From Eutypa lata (lineage: Eukaryota; Ascomycota; Sordariomycetes; Xylariales; Diatrypaceae), in contig JAKULF010000002.1 of assembly GCA_022661535.1 (NCBI GenBank), forward strand, positions 558,001-622,000: 64,000 nt of DNA, given 5' to 3'. The translations under genes and the position numbers were made by a program. Of the stretch, positions 24,379 to 36,359 are shown piece by piece (within the stretch, counting starts at the first letter, position 1; each line of letters starts with the position of its first letter). The notes under the pieces are model-generated. The model was not told the DNA's origin. It was given only the letters and a program-made list of their open reading frames with translations, and did not search any database.

Positions 24379-25418
24379 GTTAGATGCAGTTAGGGGGTCC
24401 CACACACCCACTCCTGAGATTGTCCCATTTTTCGGTCGCTTATTATCCGAAAAATTTCCCCTAAGACAGCACAAGACATTCGCAAAATTCAATCCAGTAG
24501 CATACGATAGATAGCACCACTGCCAACTATGAATATGGTCTTATGAGTGGTATTGTTTAAGCGGTGAAAAGGTTTTCGCAAACTTCCTGCACAAGAATGG
24601 ATTCAAGTATCAAAGCACAATATAGGCTGATTGCGGTGAGTGTCATTTCGACACTACGCAACAGATGATTGGCTGAGACGTGGTCTGAATGGTCATGTAG
24701 ATATATAAGTAGGTGTCTATGTGAGGCAAAGTTGCTTTCGTAACCATGGGTAAAATACACTACAGCGTTTTCATGAACTGGCTATGTCTACAGATCAGCC
24801 AATTGGGCGAATAGGAAAGCTTACCGCGTAAAGAAAAATCAAAATATACTTGGTAGATACAACGAATATTTTTCCGTATCTTGAAAAGACTCGTAGATCT
24901 TAAAACTTTTGGTACAGACCCAGAATCACCGATATTCAGATTTTTTTTCTTCTCTTCCTTGAATTTGGTTAGAAGGTTGATCTTAGTCATATCTTCAAAA
25001 GCTTATTCCGGCTCGGCCTAGATTTCATGCGTTGCACGAAGCATGCAGTTAAAGTAACGCTGTCAATCCTCACCGAGTTCCGCACAGGAGAGTTCCACCC
25101 GCCTTATCAGCCAAACGGCTAGACCATATTAGCCAATGATACGGGAAGGGGATCCAACCGCATGGTAAGCGATCAGTCGAGAGACAGCGTCTTCCCCACA
25201 GCCGGAGGCCATTGCCGTGCCGATGCTCCACCGTTCCCCAGTTCACGATCGGTAAGTTCCCACTTATTGGGGGTCCAGTGGGCCGAAGACGGAGCTGTGC
25301 CTACTTTTGCTTGAAGAACAAATATGATGCCTGCCCAGGTGCTGCTCGCCCGTCCAATTCGCCGTGAGGTTCCCTACATGGACATCTATTCACACTTTGG
25401 TTAACGATATCGCCCACC
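24379..25418. other. Intergenic region, no gene seen
   Basis: About 1 kb between the SDR pseudogene and the MFS transporter. Two short minus-strand frames (24557-24760, 24760-24990) have no recognisable motif. The part from about 25000 on has higher GC and is the probable transporter promoter. Confidence 0.55.
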
Positions 25419-27389
25419 ATGACTGTCATCAACCACGATGCCGGGGCCAACGGCAATCCTCCCTATAATATTACTACTACTACTACTTCAGACTGGGATG
25501 GAGAAGCTATTCAGCGAGCTCCAGACGAAGTAGAGAATGAACCCATCGGCAGACATTTAACCAAGGAGACCAGCGCGATACGACACTCCGAAGACCTCAG
25601 AAGAACCGCGAGCCATATGCTCACTCAAGTCGCATCTCGCATGACTACACGATCATGGCCTGAGCCGCCGCCGCCTCCAGATGGGGGCGTAAAGGCATGG
25701 ACACAAGTCGCGATGGGTTGGCTTGTGATGGTACGTTGAAACAAGAAGAAGAAAAACCTCCCCTAGAAACTATTTTTCCGTTGTTAGAAGCTAACTCATC
25801 GGTAGTATGTTATATGATTTCTCCCGAAGACTCTGCTGACGTTTGTTTATGACATAGATTTACCACTTGGGGATGTAGGTGACATGCTTTTTATAGATCT
25901 CTCCCATTCTCACCTATTTGCCTTCTCAAATAGGGGTATGGTAACACAGAACTTCAATCAGTATTAACAGGTAGCAGATGTCAACTCTTTTGGCAGTTTC
26001 CAGACGTACTACACCTCCACGATGTCCCTGCCTCCATCGACCATTTCATGGATTGGCTCGGTACAGACCTGCTTGACCCTGGTGATCGGGGCCTTCAGCG
26101 GTAGGTTATTGGACGCTGGTCTGTTTTTGCCGACGTTTATGGTGGGCTCGGTGGTCCAAGTTCTCGGCATGTTCCTGATGAGCATCTCGACCGAGTACTG
26201 GCAACTCATGCTGACTCAGGGGGTCCTTACCGGCATCGGCGGCGGGATCTTCTTCACCCCTTCTCTTGCTCTGATAAGCACATATTTTCAGAAGAGGCGC
26301 GGTATTGCTGTCGGTATTGCGACCACGGGGAACTCGGCCGGCGGCATGATATACCCCCTTGTTGTCAGGCAGCTTATCCCGATTGTAGGATTTGCTTGGA
26401 CAACTAGGGTGCTCGCCTTCATCAACCTGACCTTCCTGTCCATAGTCCTGGCTTTCATGCGGCCGCGCCTGCCTCCCAGGAAATCAGGACCCATCATCGA
26501 CTTCTCGGCGCTGAAAGAACCCGTCTATTTGACGTTTGTGGTCGGGCTGTTCTTTGCGAACTGGTCCAACTACTACACTTTCTACTACGTACGTGCTCCT
26601 TAATTTTTCTTTTTTCTTTTTTTTTTTTTTTTTTTTTTTTTCTTTTGCAGAAAAACTCCGCGTCTCTTCACACGGCTAGCTATGGGATTCTACCGATCCT
26701 AGTTGAGGTACTCACATGAAAGTGCAGATTGCGTCGTTCGGGACGCAGTCCTTGGGCTTGTCTTACGCGAGCGCCTCGGTTCTAATCATCATCCTCAACG
26801 GGGTGGCAATGCCCTTCAGAGTCATACCTGCGCTTATTGCTGACCGGATTGGCGTCATGAACGTCATAATGGTCGTTATGTGGATGTGGTGCGTTGTCGC
26901 TTTTTGCTGGCTAGGTGTCTCACAAATAACCGGGTACTATGTCTTCACGTGCTTCTACGGAATCTGCTCGGGAAGCTTCCAGTGCTTGATCGCAACGGCA
27001 ATAGCTAGTATTACCAAGAGGCTCGATATGGTCGGTACAAGGATGGGTAGTAAGTCTTCATATCCTCTTGTTGCATAGGCATATGATGCTTTCCCCTTTG
27101 CTGTTTTGATTGTCGACCCTTGATAGGGGCTTTTATCACGTTTATCTCTTCGTTCTCAGCCATGGATACTATCTAGAGCGTTGCTGATCCTAGGGATTTA
27201 GTGGCTTTCAGCTTTGTTTCATTCGCAGCTTTAACAGGGCCACCGGTTGGTGGGGCTCTGCAAAGCGCAACTGACGGCAAGTTCACTGCTCCTCAGGCAT
27301 GGGCCGCTTGCGTGACTGCGATAGGCATGGTACTATTTACTGCAACCAGGTTTTTCAAGGGGGGTTACAAACCGAAAGTAAAATGTTAA
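25419..27389 (+). CDS. MFS transporter, monocarboxylate-transporter-like, probably damaged at exon 1/2 junction
   Basis: Exon-like blocks are 25419-25730, 25858-25874, 25978-26588, 26728-27049 and 27202-27389. The protein opens with a hydrophilic tail and PPPPDGGVKAWTQVAMGWLVM, the hallmark start of fungal monocarboxylate-type MFS carriers. It continues TTWGYVNSFGSFQTYY, the GIGGGIFFTPSLALISTYF and GIAVGIATTGNSAGG loop, then membrane segments to TGPPVGGALQ and a short cytoplasmic end. All downstream junctions keep frame, and the last ones use good GTAAGT/TAG sites. The junction before TTWGY does not. Exon 1 ends at a codon boundary, but the short second block carries one extra A after the TAG acceptor, so splicing there shifts frame and reaches TAG at 26102. 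Either a one-base lesion or an unusual acceptor must be invoked. Expected role: proton-linked uptake of an organic acid or similar solute at the plasma membrane. Confidence 0.75.
26608..26642 (+). repeat. Poly-T tract in transporter intron
   Basis: A nearly pure T run with scattered C lies in the intron between the third and fourth transporter blocks. It is followed by a TTTTGCAG acceptor-like site, but the in-frame acceptor appears to be a later CAG at 26725-26727. The run is prone to length error. Confidence 0.8.
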
Positions 27390-27981
27390 AGAGATGAGAG
27401 AGTATTATTTAATGGACATCGAAGCGTCGTCAATATTGACAAGCAGAAACACAAGTGCTGAAGGTAACATGGAACTTGGATAGTACTTGTCAGAGCACAT
27501 GGGCAGAATGAACGAAGTGCAAAGCTAGGCTGAGTGCTGGCCGTTGTTAAGTTACAATCTTTAGTTAGTCTAGATCACATCTAGGATACATACATAGCTA
27601 CACCATTAAGCAGACTAATAATAAAAGTTAATGTTTTAAGAGGATTCTTCCAGGGTATCACCAATAGGGGCTTCCGACTATTTATGGATCGAAAACACAC
27701 CCTGTGCAATAGGTAGCTCTAGTTTATTAAATCTACAAGTAGATCCCGAGTTTAAACTATGCACAGAACAGGCACCGATTACAACCAAAGCAATACGCAT
27801 CGTTTGAGCAGCTTCATCATTGGCACCATATCTCTCTCCAAAGCTACATGAAAACTATATACATGAAGTAAAATGTAGGGTGCGGGTATATACAAAAACA
27901 TCAGTGTCATAAAATCAAACATATACAACGAAAGAACGCATCTACCAGATACGCCTGAAACCCCCTAGATAGGTATCATGC
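27390..27981. other. Convergent intergenic spacer
   Basis: About 0.6 kb of AT-rich DNA between the 3' ends of the transporter (plus) and the DUF1996 gene (minus). No gene, repeat or RNA was recognised. Confidence 0.6.
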
Positions 27982-29407
27982 TCAATATCCCCAGCCAGCG
28001 AGGGGGTTATCACCGGGGAGGGCATCGATCCACTCGTCGGCGGGGTTCGGGAACGCGGATTCGATGGGGCACGTGTCGGTGTTGAGCCCACCAGGGATGT
28101 CGGCACAGTTCTCCATACCCAAGGTCCCGGCGTTACACGTGGCGATGATGGTCTGGAGCGTGGCCTCGTCCCAGCCGGCGACGAAGTCGGCGTGCGAGCT
28201 AAACCCCGTCCGGTCGCCGTTGGCGAACACGAACGGCTGGTTCTGCCCGTCGGGGGTCCACTGGTCCGCGAACGACTGCGTGTCGTAGTAGATCTCGTAG
28301 AACATGTGCGGCACGTGGACCCAGCCTTCCTCGCAGTCCTGCATCCCGTCGCTCCCCGTGATCGGGAAGGCCATGTTGTTCTGGTAGTCGTCGAGGCCGG
28401 CTTCTGGGTTGTAGCAGGACGGCACTGTGGAGTATAGAGTCAGATAATGTTCCTTCTTTGTACAAATATACGGTGGTATTGGATGCTAGAGCTTAATGGT
28501 CTCCATATAGGTACGCGCTCTGAACTCGTATTTCTTCTTGTCTAATTCTTTTTCTTTTTCTTTCTAACACAAAGGGGGCTAGGAGAAAAGAAGTGCCTCC
28601 GGAGATTGCTTACTATGAATGTCCTGACGCAGCGGAGAGTAAAGTCCATCGCAGTTGATCACGGGAAAGCCGGCGCCGGCGCCTTTGTTATTCGGATCCG
28701 CGATACCTGCAGTCGACCCGTCCGACCCCACGGGGTATCGATCTGGGTCGCCATTGGCGGGACAAGTCCATTGGACTGATTGGATATCACCCTGGCTGGG
28801 GTCAAGTTGTAGTGCGCCAGATCCTGAAGAGGGGGCGTCTCTTTTCATAGCGTCGCCGCTGATTATCTTCAGACCAGGCGGGAATGGTACGATCTCGTCA
28901 TTTGTCGGATCGAAACTACGATAATATTTAGCAACTACGCAGTAGAGTTCAAACTAACAGGCGAATATCTTACAAGTAGTAGACGTTCATGTAGTACAGA
29001 GGGACTTGTTTAAATTTGCCGTCGGTTGGCGACTGGAAGTAGATAGGAGCAACCCAGTAGTTGCTCTTGTCGTTCGCGATCTTCGCGTTGGTACACTCAG
29101 AATCCAGCAGTTGGTCGCCATCGATGGTCAGGCCGAAGTTGCTTCCTCCCATGATTCCGTGGGCGTGGCTGGAGTTCGTGCCCGGGCTCACGATGGGGTC
29201 CATTCGGCCCTCGGTGGAGAACTTGCCGGCCTCATTGTTGAAGTGCAAGACGGCGAAGGTACCTCCAGCTTGGGTGAACACGGCTTCGTTGACGGGCTTC
29301 TCGTCTGTTGCCGTCCAGAAGCTCTTCGACGTGAAGGTCGTAACGGGGGCTGCGGCGGCCGCGGAGGCCAATGTGGTAAGAAGGAATGACTTGGTTGAGT
29401 ACTTCAT
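27982..29407 (-). CDS. Secreted DUF1996-domain protein
   Basis: Three exons, 29407-28974, 28915-28614 and 28424-27982, total 392 residues. The junctions (TAC-TAC-TT/T-TTC, and CAT-A/TG-CCG) are exact with GTAAG donors and TAG/CAG acceptors. The ATG at 29407 gives a classic secretion signal (MKYSTKSFLLTTLASAAAA). The domain signature MDPIVSPGTNSSHAHGIMGG lies at about residues 70-90, followed by CTN, VQWTCPANGD, GFPVINCDGLYSPLRQDIH, MPSCYNPEAGLDDY and SHADFVAGWDEATLQTIIATCN. These are recurrent blocks of fungal DUF1996 proteins, some of which occur with WSC domains in the cell wall. Conserved His, Asp and Cys residues suggest metal or carbohydrate binding, but no activity is established to my knowledge. 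This copy has no extra domain and no GPI-like tail. Confidence 0.9.
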
Positions 29408-31616
29408 CTTGAATAGACTAGTATGATGGTCTGTCCGTGGGGAATATAAAGGAATGACTACGGACAATTCCCGGGGTGGCTGGCACTTGCGGATCACATA
29501 GCTCCTCAGGACGATCAGTGGACGACGACACGGAGAATATATATCTCGTAGATCTCAGAGACTAGTCTAGTTGCCTACGGAGATAATTGGTATTGCCAAC
29601 GAACTTCGGTTGGAACGGAAGAGGCAGTCGAATTACCTCGTTTCATTTCCAAATCCCAAGCTCATAACCACTTAGCGAAGTAGTAACCTTGCACGACCTC
29701 AACCTGGACGAACTATATTTGTATGCTGACCTTCCTGACCTGCTATGTGGAGAATGGGCTTAGTAGGAGGCTGAAGTCCCAATTTGGAAGGAGACGGCTG
29801 AAACATCCTCGACTAACCTGGCCAATGTATAGTAAACCCAACCCAAGTCCCTGAGGAACGTTTTCCAATTAAAAAAAGTTCCGAGGAGAGATTTGACTAT
29901 AAGCTATACCATGTGGGAGATACGATCGTCGCAGCTGACCATCCAAATGTGATGACCAATACAAAAGCTAAATGAGTCTAAGCCTTGCTACTCCCGGATC
30001 GACTCGATCGATTAGCAACTCATTTTCTCCTATAGGTGCTTAGTGTAACACCCGACGCTGCTCCGATCGGGGGTCGCATCGACATCGGCAACATCCATGA
30101 TTGGCCGCGTCGCGTGATAGTTTGTGATACACAGATCCAGTCGCTGATCCCCCAGATCAAGAGATATATTAAGCCTCTTGGTAAACGCTAGAATATTCCA
30201 GACCCAAATGATAACGAAATCCTATCAAAAAAAAATGGTTTGGCACTCTTGGTGCCAATTACTTTAGAAGCCTAGGTATCAGGTTGAATTCGCGCACATG
30301 ATAAGGAGTCACACTTCCTTCCAGATCGGTCTCCTCTGTTGGCTTTTCGGGTCCGTGTGGAAGCACATTTGCGGCAAAGCAAGCAAGATGGCTTAGCAGG
30401 TTGCGCGTTGCAAAAAAAAAAAAAAGCGAGATCGACAATGTTAACACCTTTATTCGGCCGAGCGCATCGACATCAAAACAGGGTCGTTTCTCGAGATGAC
30501 AATAAATCGAAGGTGCTATAGCTAAGAGATGAGGTTATGGATTAATCGCACCTATGCCATCTTTGCCCGTTTGAAGAGATTTAAGCATATAGAGGAAAGC
30601 ACGCAGTTATCCCCTAAGGATATTTCGACGGTGCAGAAACGTCTATAATATCCAGATCTCAACATTATCACAAATACCACCGATTAGTAAAATATTAATG
30701 ATCAAGTGTGTGCTATCACAGGGGTTACCTAGTTGTTATATGCCTCCAGTCTGCTTTTGACAGAATAACTAACTCCCATGGGTTGAGTAAGGCCCATGTA
30801 GTAATAGTAAGCAAGAGGGCATCGCTCTCGCTTTGATAAAGAGCTATCTAATTAGTCTTCATTACCCCGGTCTTCACCTGGTTTAGTAGACGATCATCGG
30901 CATCTCGTAGTTAGACTAATCTAATTTTGGAACAAAACCTAGGTTGTCCATGAACGTAAACAGATTAGTTAGGCAATCCATACAGCTTCTATACGCCTGC
31001 ACATTTTTGATTCAACATGTATAAGTCAACAACTTAACGGTATAGCGAGACAATCTATATCGTCGTAAAAGACATTGTATCCGCGCATTGCTGACATTTC
31101 CTTTTGGATTATCAATTACTAATTCTAAAGTCTGCAAGTGATCAAATAAAACTTCCAACAAATTCCCAGCTAGTCCGCCGTTCCTCGTCGGCGGGCCCCG
31201 GATCGCCAGGAACATGGACCCGCCTGTCGATCGTCCCGATCTTAGGAAGGTAGGGCAGAGATGCGTGTTCTCGTTTTGTTTCGATCATGGGTTATAAAGA
31301 TCCCTACATCTACAGAATTCTGTGCGCCCTTGTCTCCCCTACACAGCGGAAATGAGAGTCTTAGTATTACCAGATGTTTAAAAGTGGGACGTAGTCTAAT
31401 AGATCTAGGTAGTGTAACGGCATTTGATTGGAACAGTATACGCTTCCAGCTCACCGGTATACATATAAGTTGCAAGCAGGGTCTCTATAGCCAAGAGTTA
31501 CTTGTCTATTTTTGGAGTATATAGACACGAGGCACTTTAAATTGACATGCCGCACAACCTACATAATAGGTAGGGCCCATTATTTTGCCTAGAACAGCTG
31601 GCAGTCAGTCGTTCCC
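29408..31616. other. Intergenic region with A-tracts, no gene seen
   Basis: About 2.2 kb upstream of the DUF1996 gene and downstream of the hydrolase. It carries a 9-A run near 30227-30235 and a 14-A run at 30412-30425, which could be remnants of poly-A tails of inserted retroelements, but no flanking duplications were recognised. Short frames near 31012-31524 lack motifs. Confidence 0.5.
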
Positions 31617-32667
31617 TCAAGCCCAACTCTCGAACCACGTGACAGCCTGGAAGAACGCCTGCTCCTTGCCGAACTTCTGCTTCGGATCCGAGACGTTGGC
31701 GCGGACGCCGAAGCCGTGCTGGGTACCTCCATACAAGGAGAAGCTATACTCGAGCCCGGTGTCGAGGAGCGCGGCCTCGATCTCCGTCCTTCGGGCGGGC
31801 GGCATCAAAGTATCTCCGTCTATAATCAACAGAAGAAGGGGAGGTAAAAACGCGTCAGCAATTTCGTGTGATTGACCAGTGCAGAAGTTGACCTGAGAAG
31901 ACAGGGGGAGCCCTTACCAGCAGCAGCGACGCTCACGGCACCAGCGATGGCGGTGATCTCAGCGTCCTCGAGCAAGCTCGGGTGGGCGGCAAACCCCACG
32001 TCGGCGCCCTTGCCTTCGGCGAGGAACCGGAAGCTATACCGACCCCCGAAGCAGTAGCCCGTGACGGCCACCTTGGAGGCCCCGGACTCGTTGCGCAGGT
32101 AGTCGATCGCGGTCGCGATCTTGGGGTCAGTCACCTCGGGCGAGTGGTCCTCCAGGAACTTCGTCGTGTTGAAGTTGGGGTCGTTCAGGTCGACCGGGGC
32201 GGGCTCGCCATCGAACAGGTCTGGAGCGACCGTCAGGAAGCCGGCGCGTCCGAAGCTGTCCGCAAGTCTGGTAAGGCGAAAAGGTGGACGGTGGCGTTAG
32301 CTGGTTTCATGGATCGGTTTGGGGAGGAAACTTTATTGTTTGTTTGTTCCCGGCGCCGCAACTTACAGCTTGTTTTCGAGCAATTGGATCCCGAACACGT
32401 CCGTCAAGTAAAGAACGGCGATGTCGGACGTCTTCTCGCCCGTAATGTACAGATTGACTATAAATATGTTAGTGATTTCAATGTTTCCACTCTATAGATT
32501 GAGAACTACGTACTCCCATCAAAAACCTTCTCCTTGCCGACCGGATCACCGTCGTGCCGAATGATTGATCCATTGGAAACTGCGTTGCCATAACTTCGGT
32601 ATTGAAGCGTGGCAGTGCCAACGGATGCGATACTCCAAAGAGCGACTAGAGACCCGAGCTTCACCAT
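31617..32667 (-). CDS. Secreted dienelactone-hydrolase-family protein
   Basis: Four exons, 32667-32514, 32457-32367, 32267-31918 and 31819-31617, total 265 residues, all junctions in frame. A signal peptide is likely at about 1-19 (VKLGSLVALWSIASVGTA). The alpha/beta-hydrolase core shows LYLTDVFGI, then the nucleophile elbow GYCFGG with Cys154, an Asp in ADGDTL (199 or 201) and His233 in QHGFGVR. Together these are the Cys-Asp-His triad typical of dienelactone hydrolases. The family hydrolyses lactones or related esters; fungal members are numerous and mostly unassigned. Secretion is less common for this family and suggests an extracellular substrate. The gene lies downstream of a transposase relic, with about 1 kb between their 5' ends. 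Confidence 0.9.
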
Positions 32668-33727
32668 TTTAAAGATTGTCGAATAAGATGGAAATGTACC
32701 GTCTCTGTAGAGCGTGTAGGCCGCGATGTGGAACGGACGAGTGTGCGCTCCCAGATGCTACTTATACCTAGTCCCAATTTACCCTGGCGGTCCCCCAAGA
32801 CGGCCTTAAGGGCCTTAACCGGAATTCCACCTATAGCAGGCATAGTTTAAGCCTATACGCAGAATGTACCTGTTTTTGGACGGTCAATATGGGTAAGGAA
32901 GGGTTGCCTTCAGAGATCGTCATTGATTGGTAACATCTGCCAAGACGGCATTAAAAACAAAGATACCCAATGAGGGCCTACGAGGAGGGGAGCATCCGGC
33001 TCTTAAAGCTCTAGTTAGAAAGTCAATGCCCCATGCATACACATCATTACGAGGGCATTGTTTCATTTTCCGTATTTGAACGTTGTTTGAACCTTGTTTT
33101 TATGCATATATCACGCTCTATCTAACAATCATAGCTCGGGCGGATCTCACTTAATCAATTTCGCCATAATGCTTACATATGTACTAATCATGGTAGTATT
33201 GATTAACCCGTGGAGGTAGGCTGTGTGCTGTAACGGTGATCATGTTTATATCCTCGGTGTAAATCGCATCACCGATGATGATAAGTTATCTCCGGACGGA
33301 CTTTGTTGGTACGTGGATTGACAGCAGATTTCAAATACACACATACATACCCGCAGTGCCTAGAAATGACATTGTGATTTATGTACAATTGTAGATAATA
33401 CAGTAAGTAGACTTAATCTTTATAGGTAATCCCTACCTTTCAAATACAGGTACTTCGTAGCGCGCTGTTGCACCGGTTGAATGTTCCAGTTGGTGTTTAC
33501 TTTAAAAAGTGGCGCTTCCAGTTGATCGGAAGTTTCGGGTCAGGAATATCCGATTCAGGGCATTTCAAATGGAAATCAAACCCAACCTTGAAGTTTACCT
33601 GTCCAACTCAAACCCAACCAGTTCCTATCAAGACGCAATCATCAATTAATAAAAATACACTAAATTTGCATACCGCCATTTCTTCAAAATCCAACCTAAT
33701 TATCGAAAACGGTTACTTCTCCCGAAG
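32668..33727. other. Divergent intergenic region
   Basis: About 1 kb between the hydrolase start (minus) and the transposase relic start (plus). AT-rich, with no gene or repeat recognised. It may include decayed sequence of the transposon that supplied the relic. Confidence 0.5.
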
Positions 33728-34585
33728 ATGGCTCGCCCCAAAGCGCCGGAGCAACCCACTTTCACTGCTACCCCTGCTATCCTCTCCCTTCCCGTGGAGG
33801 AACGCGCGCATTTGGCTGTGAAGGATTGGGAGGCAGGGGGGTACTTCAAGACAAGAAAGGAGGTCGCCCGGTATTATAACGTCCAGCCGAAGCTGTTATA
33901 CAACAGGCTTAAGGGGATCAAATCGGCGCACGTAGTTCGACGGGGCAACAGGCTGCTAACTGCTGAAGAGGAGCTGGCAGTACTCTCTTGGATTAATCTC
34001 CACGTTGCAGCCGGCATCCAGCTGACGTCTTTAAACATCGGGAGGGCAGCAACCTTCCTGATCGAAAGTAACAACCGCCGAAGCGAAGTCTGTGCTAGGT
34101 GGGCGCGGCGGTGGATGAGAAGGCATTCGGAGTTATGCGAGAGCAGCAAGACCAGGAGTCTAGCGATAATGCGCAAGGCCACGGTGAACGTCGAAGATAT
34201 CCAGGGTTACTTCACGGCATACAAGGAAATCCTAGCCAAGGAAGGGCTCTTTCCCGAGATCGAATGGAAACCAAACGAGACAGGGTCCCGCGTAGGTGTA
34301 TTTCTATGCCGGCTGTGGACTTGGGCCTATCCAGGGGTCGACACAGCAGTCCCGGATAAACCGGAGGTCCGGAAGCTGATCGCTGTTATCGAGGCTATCT
34401 CTAACACATCGAATCCCCATCAACCACTTGTTATTCTGCCAGTGAAGCACCTCGCGTATAAACCTCCGATTATACACGTAGAAGATGATGACGCACAACC
34501 TGAAGGACCTCCCGAAGGGCCCGAAAAGCAGTTCAAAGACATACCTGAAGACATACCTAGAACCCAAAGATCGAAAAGCATATAG
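33728..34585 (+). pseudogene. Truncated pogo/Fot1-type transposase relic
   Basis: An open frame of 285 residues starting MARPKAPEQP. It has a pipsqueak-like helix-turn-helix (about 28-60: WEAGGYFKTRKEVARYYNV) and then a CENP-B-like segment with EEELAVLSWINLHVAAG, RRWARRWMRRHSEL-like spacing and SSKTRS. After it comes the start of a DDE domain. In active relatives this reads as an Asp-Glu-Thr-Gly block; here it is PNETGSRVGVF, so the first catalytic acidic position is Asn. The rest of the DDE domain, with the other catalytic residues, is missing, and the tail is low-complexity PEGPPEGPEK. The protein could still bind DNA, so domestication cannot be excluded, but decay is simpler. No terminal inverted repeats were identified around it. 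Confidence 0.75.
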
Positions 34586-36005
34586 AGTCATGGCGGCTAT
34601 CTCCAGCACGGCCCTACAGTCTTCGAAGTGAGAACGCAGTGTAGGTTCTTCGGAATTGAAGTCCAGTCGAATAGTATAATAGCGGCTATGAAGAGATTCG
34701 CTGCACCATTCAGAATGTAATAGCACAGCTGGAAGGTTCACAGGCGAAGCATATTCTTTCATAAGACTTCATAAAGGTCGAGAATATTTAGATTGGTGGT
34801 GGCAGAGTGTATCAACATGAATGAAATGACCTTAAAATATTTAAATGCAAATAATTCAATGCAAGATCCCATATAGGTGCATTATACTAGCAGTATAACA
34901 ATTACTAACATGACCAGCAAGTTGCAAAGTTGCATATGCGGCACTTAATGTGTAGGGGGCTAAGCAGCGCGCTCTATACGCTGAAAGCTTGCAGAATTCG
35001 GATTAGTAGAATCATGAAGGCAGAATAGGCGCCGGTGAATCAAACAACTCTCTTAGGGGTTTCATCTCAGTCAAGTAGCTCAAAACTTTGCCGACAAGAA
35101 GCATAGTGAAAGCATGATGCTATCGAGTAGCTTATTTCAAATAACTGGTCATCGTTTTGAGCTCGTCGTGCCTCTAATGAGTACCGGCCCGCAGTCTGAC
35201 AATACGAAACTAAGCAATGGATCTCCTCGTACATTTTTCCGTTCTCAGGTTCAGGATCTTGTTTTCTGACTACGGGATTCCAAATGCTACGTGAACAGAA
35301 ACTAGAAATCTACGTATAGAGACTTAAACCAAACTCTGATAACCAGCTCACCGCAAAATATCTTAATCTCCTTCATCAGGAGCTCTTCATCAGTGGCCAT
35401 TTCATCGTAAGGGGTTTTCCTGTAGAAACAGGGTACGCAAAGGCGACATCCGTCACCCAGTGGACCGGAGTAGAAGTATATTCTGGGCATCGTAGCTCAT
35501 GTTGTAGAAAATAATACTCGATACAGTATCATAAGCTGTATGTGCCGTATTGCTAACCCTCGGCGAAGCGACTCCTCTCCTCATAGCGGTATTTTGTCTC
35601 CTATAAATCCAGAAAATGCCATCGCTTAGGCTTGAGAGATGTTCTCCGTTTTGCCTGAACCCATCACAACCACAATGAGGCAGCTTACTCTAGGAGACAT
35701 GCCATTTGATAGGGCCAGATATATCGCTGTCTATCACTTGTATGAGATATAATTGAAAACTGGTGTGCTTTCCCGTACTGTTCGGTGTATCACATAAGAG
35801 TTTGAAGCGGGAAGAGGTGAATTCTGGCGGCGCGGGCGTGAAATAGGACAGGCGGTAGTGACTCAATATACATGACACCAATAGAAGTGTTTTGAGCTCG
35901 TTCTCCCTTGTTGACACAATTGGATAACTGTTGTGTCTAGGAATATTACCCCGTTGGAATGGTTAGCATCATTCGGCGAATCGGCTTGTAGACTTCCAGC
36001 GTGCA
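34586..36005. other. Intergenic region, no gene seen
   Basis: About 1.4 kb after the transposase relic. It holds several motif-less short frames on the minus strand (34304-34762, 35302-35490, 35690-35917). It may contain more transposon debris, but nothing recognisable. Confidence 0.5.
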
Positions 36006-36022
36006 AATAGACTCCTAGATCT
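36006..36022 (+). repeat. Left copy of 17 bp target-site duplication
   Basis: AATAGACTCCTAGATCT occurs here and again, identical, at 36509-36525. Bases outside the 17 differ on both sides. The pair brackets the SINE-like insertion. Confidence 0.75.
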
Positions 36023-36131
36023 CGTGTATGATTTGTTTATTTGCTTATGGGCATCGCTAAGCTTAAGGGTCTAAGCGGTCGCTTTTCCAACGGGGGACTA
36101 TATTTTGCTGATATTATCTGCTACTTTAGCA

Positions 36132-36210
36132 CGAGATAACGGGAATCGAACCCGCTTAGTACTAATACAGTCCCGCGGACTTCTGGGGTAATGGCCCTTC
36201 CACCAAGGTA
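36132..36210 (-). other. tRNA-like segment with perfect pol III B-box
   Basis: The minus strand contains GCGGGTTCGATTCCCGT (36155-36139), a T-arm with a full stem and TTCGATT loop that matches the B-box consensus. Upstream are a D-arm-like TTGGTGGAAGGGCC and a loop containing CTGTA. A seven-base acceptor partner for the 3' TATCTCG is not found, so this is not a functional tRNA gene. It lies inside the SINE-like element. Confidence 0.5.
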
Positions 36211-36359
36211 TTTACTTAGCGATCAGGGCCGTACGGACGTAGCTTCGCGTCCGAATTATCCAATTAAGACTTAAATTCCTACGCGGTCGTAATACGTAAC
36301 CAATGGAGCCAATGTAGCTAATGTGCCATTTTCCTTCGTTCGAAGTACTGGTACTTAGC

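Noticed and set aside
7793..27389. A biosynthetic gene cluster linking dehydrogenases, oxidase and transporter
   Set aside because: No core synthase or cluster regulator is present, gene spacing is wide, and two members are damaged.
36132..36210. A functional tRNA gene on the minus strand
   Set aside because: The T-arm and B-box are perfect, but the acceptor stem has no 5' partner and the anticodon arm is irregular. It lies within the SINE-like insertion.
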